Source: Pomphorhynchus laevis (Eukaryota > Acanthocephala > Palaeacanthocephala > Echinorhynchida > Pomphorhynchidae). Taken from it: DNA of 64,000 bases. Below the pieces are notes generated by a model, which worked only from the letters and a program-made list of their open reading frames with translations, searched no databases and was not told the DNA's origin. This document shows positions 1 through 12,623 of this stretch, one piece after another. Numbering within the stretch: position 1 is the stretch's first letter; the number at the start of each line of letters is the position of its first letter. The position numbers were made by a program, and so were the translations under genes. The stretch spans positions 62,001-126,000 of the forward strand of contig WNNJ02002942.1 of NCBI GenBank assembly GCA_012934845.2, given 5' to 3'.

Positions 1-1478
1 GTGAATAGACTAACAGCTGTCGAAAAAGTTGCAGAATGCGATAAGAGAGGACAGTCAAGGATAGCGAAACGCAAGAGAGTAAGGTTGACAAGTTGCTATG
101 GTCGACTTAAATTAGGAGAGGTGATAATAGACGTGAGCGGGATAGTGATATTAATAGTTATGAAAAATGATTAGAAAAACTAGAATCTGAGATTGTAGAG
201 GAAGTGTATGCAATGAGACTGTTGGGAAAAGCGATAATAGCAAGAGAGCCACCAAGAATATGGGGGATGAGGTTTTTTAGTAAATGTAGGCTAAAATCTG
301 ACAGAAGACAAGTTTTACGGAATCTGAATCAGAAGGGCGATCTTGACGGGTGTTGAAATCACCAAGGACAAGATCTACTTGAGATAGAACGGTTATAGTA
401 GATCGGTGAGTTCATTGAAAAATATACAAGACGGTGAAGATAAACCTGGGCGATAGATGATTGCAAGTGAAATAGGAAAATAAAATGAAAATTTACAAAG
501 TAGCAGTTTAAATGTAGCACATGGTAAGGTGAAATCGATTTTTTAAGAGACGAAGGTATACGAGTGAAGGTGACGATTCTGTCATGATTAATAAAAGTGG
601 TTGATTTTGTTGAGTCAATGTGGCGAGCGGAGTCAGCAAAAGAAAATCCGAAGGAACGTAGATTACGGATTTCTAGGTCGTCAGAATCAGTATGCCATGA
701 TTCAGTAAGACAAAAGATCTAGTGATTGTTGTGAGAAGATATCAATAAGTAAGTAAGTCTTGTGAAGAATTGAACGGGTGTTAAGAAGAGCTAGACTAAA
801 ATATCGTTTTGTTTCATTGATAGCTAGAGAAGGAGATGAGAAGGAGAGACAGACCGCCAACGGTTTTGGACGTAGATGGACTGAACGATAATTTTTATTT
901 ACATTTTTGATGGCAAGATATGACTCGCCATTGACTTCGCGTCGACGCTTTTCAAGACGACCAGCGGATTGTTGAGCAATTTTAGAGGGTGAGCAATCGG
1001 GGAAAATTCGACAAACAGAGGAAGATTACACGATTTTTAACCGATAAGATAAAATAGTGGAGGTTTGGGTGCGGCTTCTAAAAACAAACTTCAAAAGTTG
1101 GGGACGATAAGAATCGGGATCAGTAACGGATTTATTAAGATGATACACAATAAGTGGAGAAGACATCACTGAATAGACACGAAATATCGGTAGGAAAAAT
1201 CGTAGCAAGGAGCGAGCAGAAAGCAAAATATCATCATCAAGACGGCCTTGTGGAGATGAATCAGATGGCTCAACATTAGAGATGATAGTACAACTATCGC
1301 AAGTAAGAAATCGCTTATGTGGAAATGGAGGAGTCACAGGAGTAGTCGGGAATGGGTCAAATACTCGGAGATCATATACAGGAGATTGATAAAACTGTAC
1401 AGACGAGTGCAATAAAATGTATATACGAGTACAATTGTCTTTAAATGTACTAAATCGATATTTTGGAAGCATTTCGAA
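1..1478 (-). mobile_element. LINE K fragment: endonuclease start plus ORF1 end
   Basis: Minus-strand fragment of the CR1/L2-like LINE that is nearly complete at 48550-52905. The part near 280-860 matches the start of the endonuclease region of the full copy (compare 50890-51420). The frame at 1026-1472 matches the C-terminal half of its ORF1, including the shared stretches SPQGRLDDD and LLKFVFRSRTQ. The element runs off the left edge of the window, and ORF1 is cut short at its 5' end near 1478. Many frame breaks mark it as a dead copy. Confidence 0.7.
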
Positions 1479-1482
1479 CGAC

Positions 1483-1640
1483 TGCTACTTCGTGTTGTAA
1501 AAATTCGGCTTTCGAGCTTTGTAGGTGTAGAAACTTGGAAACATCAGCCATTATCTCCGATCCTCTATCAGAAGCTATTTTTCCACTTGTAAATCCTTTG
1601 TGATTAATTGATGATATTAAATCGATAAATGCTGATCGGT
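1483..1640 (-). repeat. Repeat X, copy 1 (coding-like, unidentified)
   Basis: A stretch of about 160 bp that recurs at 3401-3560 with scattered substitutions. On the minus strand it sits in an open frame (1450-1689) that includes KNRSAFIDLISSINHKGF and EIMADVSKFLHLQSSKAEF. I do not recognise the family; it could be the N-terminal part of a LINE ORF1. Both copies lie just beyond the 5' end of a K fragment. Confidence 0.55.
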
Positions 1641-1689
1641 TTTTATCACCGGCGATCGTGGACAGCGATGATGTCGAGTGCCCCGCCAA

Positions 1690-3225
1690 GGATATGTGTG
1701 AAGGCAGTGGAGATGAGTTTGTAGTCGTAGTTAGATAAAATGTTGATGAACCGGATGGGAATCGGTGGAAGTGGGGCGGTCGAGGTGGATTTTGAAGTCG
1801 CTAAGAACTGGTGAAGGGATGGAGGACAACGAACAATGGGACAGGAAGTCAGCGAATAAGGTAAATAAAGAGAGGTAAAGCTGATGCACTAGGACGGCAT
1901 ACAATGGTGAGATCCAGAGTGATCAGGCTAGAAGAACGACGATTGAGCAATTCAAAAGAGCAATGACTGAAAGGGAGAGTGATTTTGCGAAGAGACGCGG
2001 GGTGACAAGCGAATGCGACAATGCCGCCATGATTATAGAATTTAGAAGGGGATGAGCTGATAGGGCAGGCGGATTCAACTAGTGAGTAACCCGCAACGTG
2101 CAGACGTCGAATGGAGAGTTCGTCGGAATCAGTGTTAGGATTCAGTTAGGCATAATATATCGAGGGATAGCTTGGTAAACAGGTTGATGATGAGATTGAA
2201 TTATGAAGAATATATCTAGTGTTGAGAAGGTCGAGTCGGAAACTGTGTGTAGTTGTGAAATGGGCTAGCGGAGAAGACACATAGATGAGATAGAACGCCA
2301 TCGAATTTTTGGGCGGGTGTTGACAACTTGAAAATTTCCGTAGATGTTTCGGATGGAGAGGAATGTTTCGCCGTTTTCCTCGCTACGGCGTTTTTTAATG
2401 CTGGCAGAAGAGAATTGAGCGATTTCGGAAGGTGTGCGATCGGGAAAAATGCGAGAAGCTGAAGAGGACATTACCTTAAATCGTTGGGGGAGAACAGGTG
2501 ACGCGTGCGAGCGATGCTTGAAAACAATTTTTAGGAAAGGGGGCTGAGAAGGATTATATTGAGAAGATTTGTTTAGGCGGATGAATGCGAAAGTGGAGAT
2601 GTCGTTGAAAAAGGATGGTTTATCCGCTGGAACAAGAGACGATAGGATGGATCTGAAGGTGGAAAAACCGTGGTCAAGACGTGCTTGTGGAGATAGGAGG
2701 TGGAAGGAATGATACTGGTGACGATGACGCAACGATAGCGAGAAGGAAAGCGTTTCCGTGAAGGATGACGAGTAACGTAAGTGGCTGTGGTCACGATACG
2801 GGAACTCGGAGTTGATAATATGAAGGAGTATGCTCGATAGCGGGAGATAAATATGATATAGATAATATTGAGGATGGTAAGCGATATGAGGTGAGTTTAT
2901 GAGTGGAAGGATCTTGGAGGTTGGTGGATGTGATTTTATTGGTGGATGTAGGTTTTTGAGGAACAAGACTGGATGGTCGGGACGGGGTGTCGAGGAAGAT
3001 TACATTGGATGGGAAGTATATATGGTTACAGGATCAGTGGTAGATAAATGACATCGGAAACGACGTGAGTAGTTTGTGTGGACGTGTTGGTGGTTGATTT
3101 GTGCTGAGGGGAGATGTTGCGTATTAATTTGTTGGCACAAAAACCACAGAGAAAATTCTTTATCATAGAATTTGATAGGGCTTGTGCATAGATTTTTGTT
3201 GTCATTTATTCTGTTCACTTTTAAT
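1690..3225 (-). mobile_element. LINE K fragment: endonuclease start plus ORF1
   Basis: Second minus-strand K fragment. Bases 1690-2290 resemble the beginning of the endonuclease region of the full copy. The frame 2265-2966 resembles ORF1, sharing FRSILSSLVPADKPS, FIRLNKSS and PPFLKIVFKHRSHAS with the full-length ORF1 at 51660-52892. The frame 3000-3218 recalls the Cys-containing N-terminal part of ORF1. It is decayed and lacks the reverse transcriptase. It is diverged from the 1-1478 fragment, so it is a separate insertion or an old duplication. Confidence 0.65.
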
Positions 3226-3400
3226 GCTTTCTATATGTTTATGGGTCAGTCTGATTGAAATATCACTTCAACAAGCTATTCGCTCAATGCTTTAAAATGA
3301 TAAGATGCGTAAAACCCACAAAGGAATTCTCGGTCGAAAAAATCTTATTTACGTTTCTAGGCATCACGATTGTTTATATTTCACAATCTACGCCGTCACA

Positions 3401-3560
3401 TGCTACTTCGTGTTGTAAAAATTCGTCTTTTGAGCTTTGTAAGGAACCTTAGAAACATCAGCCATTATTTTCGATCCTCTATCAGAAGTTATCTTTCCAC
3501 TTGCAAGTCCTCTCTTGTGACTCATTGATGATATTTAATCGATAAATGCTGATCGGTTTC
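3401..3560 (-). repeat. Repeat X, copy 2
   Basis: Diverged copy of the 1483-1640 stretch, in the same orientation and again just past the 5' end of a K fragment. The K-plus-X arrangement therefore occurs twice in tandem, which suggests either a duplicated composite or one element whose far 5' end is X. Confidence 0.55.
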
Positions 3561-4179
3561 GAATAATTTCGCTGCTGTAGCTGTGGATATTGTAATCAGA
3601 TAAAAGTATATCTGTTGAACTTGTAGAGATGTGCTATCGATCGAGTTTTATTCAGCTTAAGTCCTATGTATGACCTGCTGATTTGCGTTATATAGTTGTA
3701 TAGTTATAGAGTGTATGTATATTTATAATCCAAACATATTCTGTCAATCTGCAACCATAATTGATTAATGAAATTTATATCTTAGTTTCGCAAGTACTTA
3801 GTTGATGTTTGTCAGCTTTTAGATATAGTGCGTTAAATATGAGTAAGTGGAAACTTTTCGGTAACAAAAAATCAATTCACGGTAGAGGACGGGCATCGTT
3901 TCGAGTATATTTGTTAATTGTTATTGAATAATCTTATCATTTAAATATCATTTAAATAAAAGATTATTTTATCTTTGTTTGTTGTTACGACAAATTGTAC
4001 TTGTCATGGCGATGGACTGTTTGTAATACTGAAGGCAATAAGATAATTGACTCAGGACAATACTGTATAAATAATGGTTTTATTAACAATACAACCGATA
4101 AGAAAGTAACAAACAGCAATACAAAACACCGTTCAAGTAGTACGCACTTCTTCATTCTTGCCGACGATATTTATCATCC
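3561..4179. other. AT-rich spacer, nothing recognised
   Basis: About 620 bp without a supported gene or repeat. An open frame beginning at 3995 runs into the inverted 3' end of the J element and shows no protein-like features. Confidence 0.5.
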
Positions 4180-7100
4180 TCTACTACCATCACGGCCTCA
4201 GGTTAAGAGGGATCTAAGTCCCCGGCATCACCAGCGCGCAGCTTTCCGACTGAACCATTCGGGGACTCTAATTCCCTAAGAGTCAAGTCGAGGAGAACTA
4301 TGGTCGGTAATCTCGAGATGAGGAGCTTGAAAAACCTTAGTCTTTGCTCTGGGGAGACGTCCTATAAAGAAGAAGACTAATCCCGAGATAGCCCAAGTAC
4401 CCAAAAGGCGTGTTTGAGTTTTCCATTCAATGACAGATGTTGGGCCTGTTTCAGAGCCCAACTAGTTCACTTCAGAATACGTTTAAGTCTATCAAGGTCA
4501 GCTTTCGCCGACCAATTCACTGTAACGGTGAACCTCAGATATTTTACTCAAATCGTAAAATGGGGAGTGGTTGATGCTGCAAAATGGAAAAGCGTGTAGA
4601 GAATGCTAGTCTCTTAAGTTTCTTTTTGGTGTCAGGGGCACGATGAAATACTACCACCTGCGATCTATTGTAGTTTAAAATAAGATTGAATGTGGGTAAG
4701 TGATCTTTTAATCTTAAAAAGAAACGGCTGATGTCCGAGACTACATATTTACACCTGCATTCAGAAAACAGGGCTGTGATATCATCAGCATATACCACGA
4801 AATGATTATCACGTTTAAAAGCTTTGAAGAGAATAATGGAGGCGGCAAGATATAAGATAGAAGAAAGTGGAGAGCGTTGAGACACACCTCTATTAGGTAG
4901 AACTGACGTGCATCAAGGTCGTTTTCATAATAAAACCGCTTGGTGTACAGCAAAATCTACAACCTGCTAGCCATTCTCACAGGCAATCCGAGGGAAATGA
5001 GAGAGGAGATAACGAAGGGAATTGATATCCAATCAAATGCAGCAGTAAAATCAAGAAAAACACCCACAGCAAGCTGATGACTGTTATATTGACAAAACTG
5101 ATGCACTTCACAATTGCTGAATGAACCGAGTGACCTTTTTACAAACCCATGAAATCAAATGATAGAAATCAAAAAACCCTTGGGATCAAATTACGACTAC
5201 TTAAATGATCGCGGATTCGCTTTATCGTAGATGGAAATGAGGGAATTTTGAATCAAAATGGGCCTCAAGTCTTTAGGACAAGAAACCTAATGTAGTTTTT
5301 GTAAAAATATTCTTTGGCTAATGTTGATGCCGGCTTAATCGGATGGTAAGGCTCAAAGCATTGTGACTGGCACTTCTATTCTTTAACGGCTGTCGAAAGC
5401 TGACAACTCCGAGAAGAGAGTGGAGCGACGGTTTGAAGGCGCCCGAAAGTGGATCCAAGGAGTTAACGATATCCGTTACAGATAAATCTCTGCTCTTGAA
5501 GTCACCCTATGACGGGATTGGTTAGGGAGAAAGCGTGACTCCATATTTATGCAGGGCTAGTGACTATTCCAAAACTTTATCAAGGCATACGCTACCGCTC
5601 CACCCCGATGCCCTCTCCCGCCAGTAGACAAATTTATCCTTCTCGAATATCTTCCAGAATGAAGCTTGTGAGGGACTAAGACGAGCAATACTCATCCTGT
5701 CCCTACTCAGCTGGAGCCTATATCTAGATCTCCAGTATTCATTCGAAAGAACATGCCTGACGGAAGCAAAGAGATTGGGAAGGTGTAGCATTTTAGCTAG
5801 GACCTTGAGTTTTGTCAGAGTGAGACTGTAAATGCGACCTTTGTAGGTAGTCGAAAGGATCTCGGTAGCTTGCGATGAGTTGTAGGCATTAAATTCTGTC
5901 AATTTCTCATTCCCTATCCCGGGGAAGAGTTTGATAGCTGCCTGAAATAAGGTCACTCTAATTGGATCAAAGTAAACTTCGTTCTAAGCGACTTATTTTC
6001 ATCAAGCCGCCAACGTATCGGGTAATGAGAGGTCGTCAGTTGTTGCCGTTACTGCTCAGTGCAGATAAAGTTTTAACAGCCACGTCTTATCAGTAAAATG
6101 TCGAGGAGTGAGTTTGTTGTTGATCAATGAATGGTTGGGTTTTGTAGTTTGTGAATAAGATAATCGTTCCTGGCTCTGCGGAGTTCGGCATTAATCCAAC
6201 GATTAATGCCGCACTTGATTTACGTTCCTGACATGTGCTATAACTAAACAAGACATGGTTGGACACGAGAAGTTCAATAAGACGAAAAACCTTAAGGAGC
6301 ATTTAACTATGATTAAAAGACCTTGAGATGAAGAGGAGCGGGAAGGGGTTATATACGGAGTGAAGTGTGTAGATATTTTTTTGTATAAATCGAGTAATGT
6401 CCTGGGGGTATACGAATAGGCATCGTCACCTGAAGGACTATATCATCTGCATCTATACCAGATAAAAGCCTAAGGGCGGAAGCACCTCCCGAATTCCTCT
6501 GAAGGATATTCAGTGAAAAAGGCTCTTGAGTACTTCCCATTGCGTTAATGTAACCGGAGCGGGACGCTTTCCGCCTAGTTGGAACCAGATGAGGAAAGAC
6601 CACCTTTCCACCTCCTGTTCCTACAGTCGAAGGCATTTGTCCACGGACGTTGTCTTCATTTCCCACGGTACTGTCTACATCCCATATAAAGTTCTTGCAG
6701 ATTAACTTCATTACGGCTATATTCTGCGAATAACTTGCGCGTTTTTTGATTTAAGAGACTTTTGAATTGTTGACCTTACATGCAGGAGATGATAGGACGG
6801 ACTCTGCCAGTTGACTGATCAAATTCTTAATCAAGTTCTCAAGGTGTCCCATTAAGGCATGATGTTTCCCATATATGAGTTTGAGGATTTCTGAATCAGA
6901 CAACCTGTCTTCTTTGACGGCCGAGACAGCCTCCGCAAAAGTCGTCTTTTTAGATTTCACGCACCGGTGTCTTTTCTGGTAAGCTTTAAAAACTTTACAT
7001 TTTTTAGACCGCGCGTGGTGCTCACTCCCGCAGTTATAGCAGTGTGGATTATCTACGCATTGTTTGGATGATTAGTAGAAGTTTCGCACATCCCGCACGT

Positions 7101-7770
7101 CTGGAGTATGGAACAACCCGTCGACCAATGTCCCCACTATTGACGCTTGTTACAGTGGGTAGGTTAAGGAGTCGGTTTCCATTAATGAAAAATTCAAGTT
7201 GTACCCTGTAAAATGGTGTGAAGACGAAATTTACAGGTTCTGTGCTACATCCACCGGGGAATTGCAGAACGCCACTGGGATGGGGAATTATTTTTTACCG
7301 ATTATGGAAGAAACGCTAGAAATATTGTACGCTCTTTCTAACATCGATATATCTTCGTCCGAGAGGAAAATTGGCATGTTGTTAATTTTTACCGTTTTAT
7401 CGGTTTAGACGTATTACTAGCAATTTTCGAATGGGTGTCATTGAAATATTTAATATACTCCTTTGCCAAATCTGGTGTGGCGAAAGATATTTTAATTTCT
7501 GTCTCATAATATTTTAATAAAGTTGAAAAAAATTCTTTGTTTGAAAAGATCGGTATATCCTCTTAAAATGCTATAAAAAAGGCTCTGCCTTTCCAGAGGC
7601 TGTAGTAGTTTAATAACTACTAAGTTTGCTAATTTTGGTAACGGAGAAAGCTCCCCTCAGGAATGACTTCAGAAGTTAAAAATCATACCTTATTTTCTTC
7701 ATTTGCTAAAAAAATTGTTTTACTGAAAACCTTTGATCCTTCCGTCATCACTTTTTCACTCTGCATTTTT
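4180..7770 (-). mobile_element. LINE J copy 1 (decayed, nearly full length)
   Basis: Minus-strand non-LTR retrotransposon with an apurinic-type endonuclease, probably of the I/Jockey group. Read 5' to 3' on the minus strand: ORF1 remnants 7770-6750; endonuclease start around 6520-6400 (NILQRNSGGASALRLLSG, then IVLQVT where LQET is expected); endonuclease and linker 6302-5564 (SFWKIFEKDKFVYWRERASG); reverse transcriptase 5100-4540 with FVVYADDITALFS as catalytic motif C; and a conserved 3' end near 4180-4280. ORF1 matches the second copy at 28576-28911 (YYET-I-ISFA, NNMP). Several frame breaks and substitutions at catalytic positions show it is dead. The 3' terminus is shared with the copies ending at 25205 and 32345. 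Confidence 0.75.
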
Positions 7771-7854
7771 TGATTCATTTACAATAATGTATGTAATTAT
7801 GCATTCTTAAAGAATTCTAGAAGTTCTTAAGAACATCTTAAGAACTATATGCCG

Positions 7855-8130
7855 GAATCTAACTCTTCGGAGCCGCAGCTACGTATTGATCATGACGTGA
7901 GTAGAGTTCGGGAAGTATTATCAAAAATATTTACTTCAGGTGAGGAATCTATGGCCTCATCTCTTCTAGTGAAATCATTGTTCAGGTTAGGTTAGAAAAA
8001 TGAAGAACGTCCACGCTTATTGAAAGTGGTATGTAAATCGTCCGACAATGTTAACGAGATCTTACGCAGAGGGTATAAATTAAAAGGTCAAACTACTAAA
8101 ATCTTTAAGGATCTCAACATTACTAGAACA
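7855..8130 (+). mobile_element. LINE C fragment: ORF1 C-terminal part
   Basis: Plus-strand fragment coding for SRVREVLSKIF, SLLVKSLFRLG and RPRLLKVVCKSSDNVNEILR. It is homologous to the ORF1 at 9867-10388 (SRVRAVFTRLL, VRSLIRLG, KPRLLKVVLSSADHAKMLL). An in-frame TAG lies just after RLG near 7993. The fragment stops at a hairpin where the neighbouring minus-strand C element begins, so the two form an inverted junction. Confidence 0.65.
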
Positions 8131-8148
8131 ATTACTCGTTCTAGTAAT
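8119..8148. repeat. Perfect 11-bp inverted repeat at a LINE inversion junction
   Basis: Arms ATTACTAGAAC (8119-8129) and GTTCTAGTAAT (8138-8148) with an 8-nt loop. The hairpin sits where plus-strand ORF1 sequence meets minus-strand reverse transcriptase sequence of the same LINE family. Confidence 0.8.
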
Positions 8149-9700
8149 TTAGAGAGAACACTGGTCAAACTGATAGGGCGAAAATCTAAACAAGCACTTG
8201 CTGGCTGTTTTTTAGGGATTGACACAACAATAGAAGACTTCCATATTGCAGGAATCCACGAATTGATCAGGCTAAATGAAAATATATGAGCTAAAACACT
8301 ACTTACGGCAGGTCCAACCGCATTAATTAGGTAAGGTGAAATATCATCTGGACCAGGAGAGCCAAATCGGTTAAGCCTAGTGATTAGGTGCAATGAATGG
8401 GATACCATTTTAAAGAGTAAATATCCGAAACAATAGTCGACGGAGAATGGAAGCTGTCCGCTAGGCATTCAGCAATTTCAGACTCAGTAGAATAAACATA
8501 TTCACCTGAAGTAATGAATGCTATATTAGAGGGAAGTAGCCTTGAACCTTTCACATATGACCAAAAACGCTTTGGTTGATTCCCGATGCAATTTGCAATA
8601 CCATCTTCAAATGCTATTCGCTTATGTATTTTCAATTTATTGCAGAGGTTGCGCACGTACCGATACCTATATAAGTTTTCAGGGTGGGTTTGAGTAGTAG
8701 CCCACAGGGCATTGCGCAGTTTCAACACTGCACGAAGTTCATGATCAAACCACTGAGGGCGAGTTGACTTAATGAAAGTTCTCCGTTTCGGAGCGAACTT
8801 ATCTGACAAATTTAAGAAAACGTCATAAAGAATGGTCAGCAGATCTGAAACAGTAGTAGCCCTATAACTACGATACAAAATGTTATAGAAATTAGCTAAG
8901 AGATGTTGGGTATCCACCCGAGTCCAATTTCGTTTTGGATAACCCAATTTTGACCAACAAACGATCTTGGACACTAATTTAACGGAGAGAACACAATGAT
9001 CACTGTTACCAAGAGGAGGATAATACGCAATACTGTCGATATCTCCAGTACATCTTATAAACACAAGATCTAGAGTAGCACCGTTGACATGAATTGGTTG
9101 TCTAGAATGTTGCACTAAAAGTAGGTCAGCAAGAAATAAATCACGAAATTGTTTTGATACGCCTGAGCAGGGTTGATACCCATTCATATTCCGATCTACA
9201 TTCGGAAGGTTGAAGTCACCTAAAAGGACAAATCGTTGGGATGAACAAAAATTAGATAAATAATCCTTAAGCCGATCTGTTATCAAAGTGAAAGATGGAG
9301 ATCTATAAACAACACAAACATTTAATTTTAACAATTGATGATTAACAGTAAAAGACAGACACTCATATGACCACTCGGAATCACAAAGATATGATATATT
9401 TGATGTTGAGAGATCGTAACGAACGAATGCTACAACTCCTCCACCTCGCATACCAGTAAAGCGATCCGCTCTTATTAACTTATAACCTACAACATTAAAC
9501 AGATTATCAGAGATGCCACTATGTAACCAAGATTCCGAAATACAGAATATATCATAATGATTATCAGCAATATGGTCGAGCATGAAAGGAAATTGAGATT
9601 GAAGACTTCTAACGTTTGAGTAACCAATATGAAGCGGAGTCTCTGATGACGTAAAGGTTTTGCTAGTTTTATCATATACCTCAGAAAAATCAATTAAATC
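8149..9700 (-). pseudogene. LINE C copy 1, ORF2: endonuclease and start of reverse transcriptase
   Basis: Apurinic-type endonuclease of a CR1/Rex-like LINE, which nicks target DNA to prime reverse transcription. The main frame is 8384-9583; the first endonuclease motif (SNVRSLQSQF) lies just upstream of its first Met near 9610. Visible motifs are FCISESWLHSG (catalytic Glu), LLGDFNLPN (Asp/Asn) and NSDHCVL (Ser-Asp-His). A linker with RPQWFDHELR and PKRFWSYVKGSR follows. A frame change near 8400-8460 leads into the start of the reverse transcriptase (SPGPDDISPYLI, DFRPISLTSVLSKLLERVI), which ends abruptly at the hairpin near 8149. The catalytic palm is therefore missing and the copy is dead. 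Confidence 0.85.
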
Positions 9701-9866
9701 ATCAAAATTGGAATCAGAATAAAACCCATACTCTAGTTTGGGAGAAGCGGGTCCAACGTACTGATGGTCGCCACCGAACTACTTGAAAATTTCTTATGCA
9801 TAGATTCGTCTCTCCTTTGCTTATTCTACCTTGTAGCTCCTCGCGAGCCTTCCTAAATTTCAAACG

Positions 9867-10388
9867 CTAATCAAAATTAATGTCTCTCAGTATTCTTATA
9901 GTAGAATCTTTTAAGAGGTAACCACGATGAAGCAACATCTTAGCGTGGTCAGCAGAACTCAAGACGACCTTCAATAAGCGAGGTTTCTCTGTTGTACGCT
10001 TCCCAAGTCGAATCAAACTCCGAACTTGCAGCTTCATAGCTACATTCTTATCATCTTCCTTAAGAAGTCTGGTAAATACTGCACGCACACGAGAAACGTC
10101 TTCATCAACTCTTACTTGGGAATTGATCATACACGACTCTTCAATTCCACTCAAAATAACATTCATACTTCTGTCGTAATTCCGAATCCTTACTTTTCTT
10201 ATATTGGCTGCTCTGCCTGAGGAATTGCCCTCGTCATCAACAATTGCATCGCATGAAGTTACAGTCTTTCTCAGTTCATAATTTAAATCCCCACTATTTG
10301 AAGATTCAGTTCGTCTATGTTTGCAAATCTCAGCCTCTATTCTTTTGTCGGTTAAAAGATTGTCAGGAGTTTCGTTATGAATGATCAA
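9867..10388 (-). pseudogene. LINE C copy 1, ORF1 (5'-truncated)
   Basis: Open frame of 173 codons upstream of the endonuclease in the same orientation. It contains NYDRSMNVILSGIEES, DEDVSRVRAVFTRLL and KPRLLKVVLSSADHAKM, the pattern of CR1/L1-type ORF1 proteins that bind the element's RNA. The same pattern occurs at 7855-8130 and 57590-57900. The frame opens directly against the head of the plus-strand C element (10385), so the original N-terminus is lost. Confidence 0.7.
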
Positions 10389-12623
10389 AGTTCTTTGTTG
10401 GATTTAATTTTATCTAAATTATTAACAGATGTGCGTGACATTATGCATGAAGCACACATAGGAGTTAGTGATCATTGTGTATTGCTTTTTCACTTCTCAG
10501 GGATTTCAAATAATATTATCGACGAAGTCGAAACTAAAATCTTCAAGCATTGTTGGTATCGTGCGGATCAGTGTAAAATTCTTCAAGCAGCATCGACTAT
10601 GAACTTTGTAGGCGCTAGCAACGATGTTGAAGATTGTTGGAAAGTTTTCCGTTCAGCAATGCGCGAAATAATAGAAAAATACGTTCTTACTAAGATCGTG
10701 CATAAAAATAAAAAAGTGAATCCTCCGTGGTTTAATAGAGAACTTAAATCAGAACTAAGACAAAGAAACCGACTGTTTAAATTAAGCTGCAAGGACAATA
10801 CTTATCGACAGGAATACGTCAATTGTCGTAACTTTTTCGAAAAGCTTAAAAAACGCAAAAAATTTAACTACGAAATGAGAATAGCTGCGGATTTTCATAG
10901 TGCACCAAAACGATTTTGGGCTCACATACGTAGAAATAGGACAATTCCTCCTGCGATTTCGTCTCTTCGTATTAATGATAACTTTATCACATCGACTTAA
11001 GATGTAGCCGACACGTTTGCGTCGACTTTTAAACTCGTAACTAATAACACAGAAATTAACCAGCAATCTCGTGTAAGCCATTCACGAAGTTATTTTGATG
11101 TTACTACCGAGGAGCTTTATAGTGAGTTAAATTCTTTACGACATTCATCACCTGGTCCGGATGGATTACATCCCCAGATACTAAAGATATTATCAACATT
11201 TATTGCTTCACCGTTAGCTTATTTGTTTCAACTATCACTAGCTAAGTCAATTCTACCGTTAGATTGAAAAATCGCCACTATAGTGCCAGTCCACAAAAAA
11301 GGAGATCGTCACAATTCTGAAAATTATAGAGCAATAAGCCTTACAAGTGTCGTATGTAAGATGTTAGAGCGCATATTGTATCGGCGATTACTATCCTATC
11401 TTGAATCATCGAACTTGTTAGATAATTCGCAACATGGTTTTCGTCCTGGACGTTCTTGCATGTCTAATCTTTTATGTGCACGCGAAGTATGGGTTGATGC
11501 AGTTGCGCAGGATAATGCAGTTGATGTCGTGTATTTCGACTTCAGTCGGGCCTTTGATAGGGTTCCCCACAATATGTTGATTGAGGCTCTTGCAGATTAC
11601 GGAATTGAAATTCCTATTATTCGATGGATTCACGCTTTCCTATCTAATCGTTCTTTCAGAGTTCGAGTTGGAAATTGTCTATCTAGACCGTCAAATTTAT
11701 CAATGGGTGTTCCTCAGGGATCGGTGTTGGGTCCATTATTATTCGTCATATTTCTGAATAGTTTGCTACGCTCTCTAAAATGTAAAAAATTAGAATTCGC
11801 GGATGATCTTGAAATATGGAATGTCATTACATGCTATGCCGATATGCAACACTTACAAGATGACATAAATATGGTTAATAGGTGGAGCGAACTGACCGGA
11901 ATCATGATTAACATTACTAAATGTGTCCTCCTCAGATTTGGTCGTAGTGATTTACCAAATGATTATTCTGTTTGCGGTGAGATTATTCCCACAAATTCGT
12001 ATACAAAAGATCTTGGGATAATTGTTCAGAATTCGTTTAAAACCGACCTCAATACTGAAAATATATGCAACACGTCGAGAAAAATTATTTACATGATCAA
12101 AAATACCTTTAGTTCGCTTCCACTGTCTCAGTTCTCACTATTATATAAGGCGTTGATCAGACCAATCATTGATTATGCTTCGCCGGCGACTTTTCCTTCT
12201 ACGCGTGGTGAAATAAACCAATTAGAAAAGATTCTTCGCCGATTTTCCAAGCTATGTTCTGGTCTTCGGAACATCGCCTACTGTGATAGACTAAGCCAAC
12301 TAAATATTACTTCAGTTTACAAGAGATATGTGTACAATGATTTATTACAGTTATGGCGAATGATCCATGTCTTTCCTGGTTATCCATCGGAATCCGTTAT
12401 TCTAAATGATCGCCCGAGCCACAGAGGACACTCTTTATCAGTTGTTGTGCAATCACACGGGAAATGTCATAGATACTTGCGATTATCTCACAGAGCGGTA
12501 AACCTATGGAACCGATTGCCGAATTCGATCGTGTCTATAGCACAGTACAAATCTTTCCAGAATGCGCTGTGCATGTGGATAAAAAGAGAAGATTCTTTGC
12601 AGGAAATATATAACTATATGTGA
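10385..12623 (+). pseudogene. LINE C copy 2, ORF2: endonuclease end plus full reverse transcriptase
   Basis: Plus-strand ORF2 of a CR1/Rex-like LINE, 5'-truncated inside the endonuclease (GVSDHCVLLFHFSG survives). One reading frame holds for about 745 codons apart from two in-frame stops, TAA at 10998-11000 and TGA at 11265-11267. Domains in order: linker (NPPWFNRELKSELR, PKRFWAHIRRNR), reverse transcriptase finger (SPGPDGLHPQI, NYRAISLTSVVCKMLER), motif A (VYFDFSRAFDRVPHN), motif B (MGVPQGSVLGPLLF), motif C (EFADDLEIWN), then thumb and C-terminal region (YTKDLGII, LWNRLPNSIV). Only two stops make it one of the better preserved LINEs here. It differs in sequence from copy 1, with which it is head to head. 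Confidence 0.9.

Noticed and set aside
3995-4279. Plus-strand open frame of 94 codons
   Set aside because: It overlaps the antisense of the conserved LINE J 3' end and has no recognisable features.
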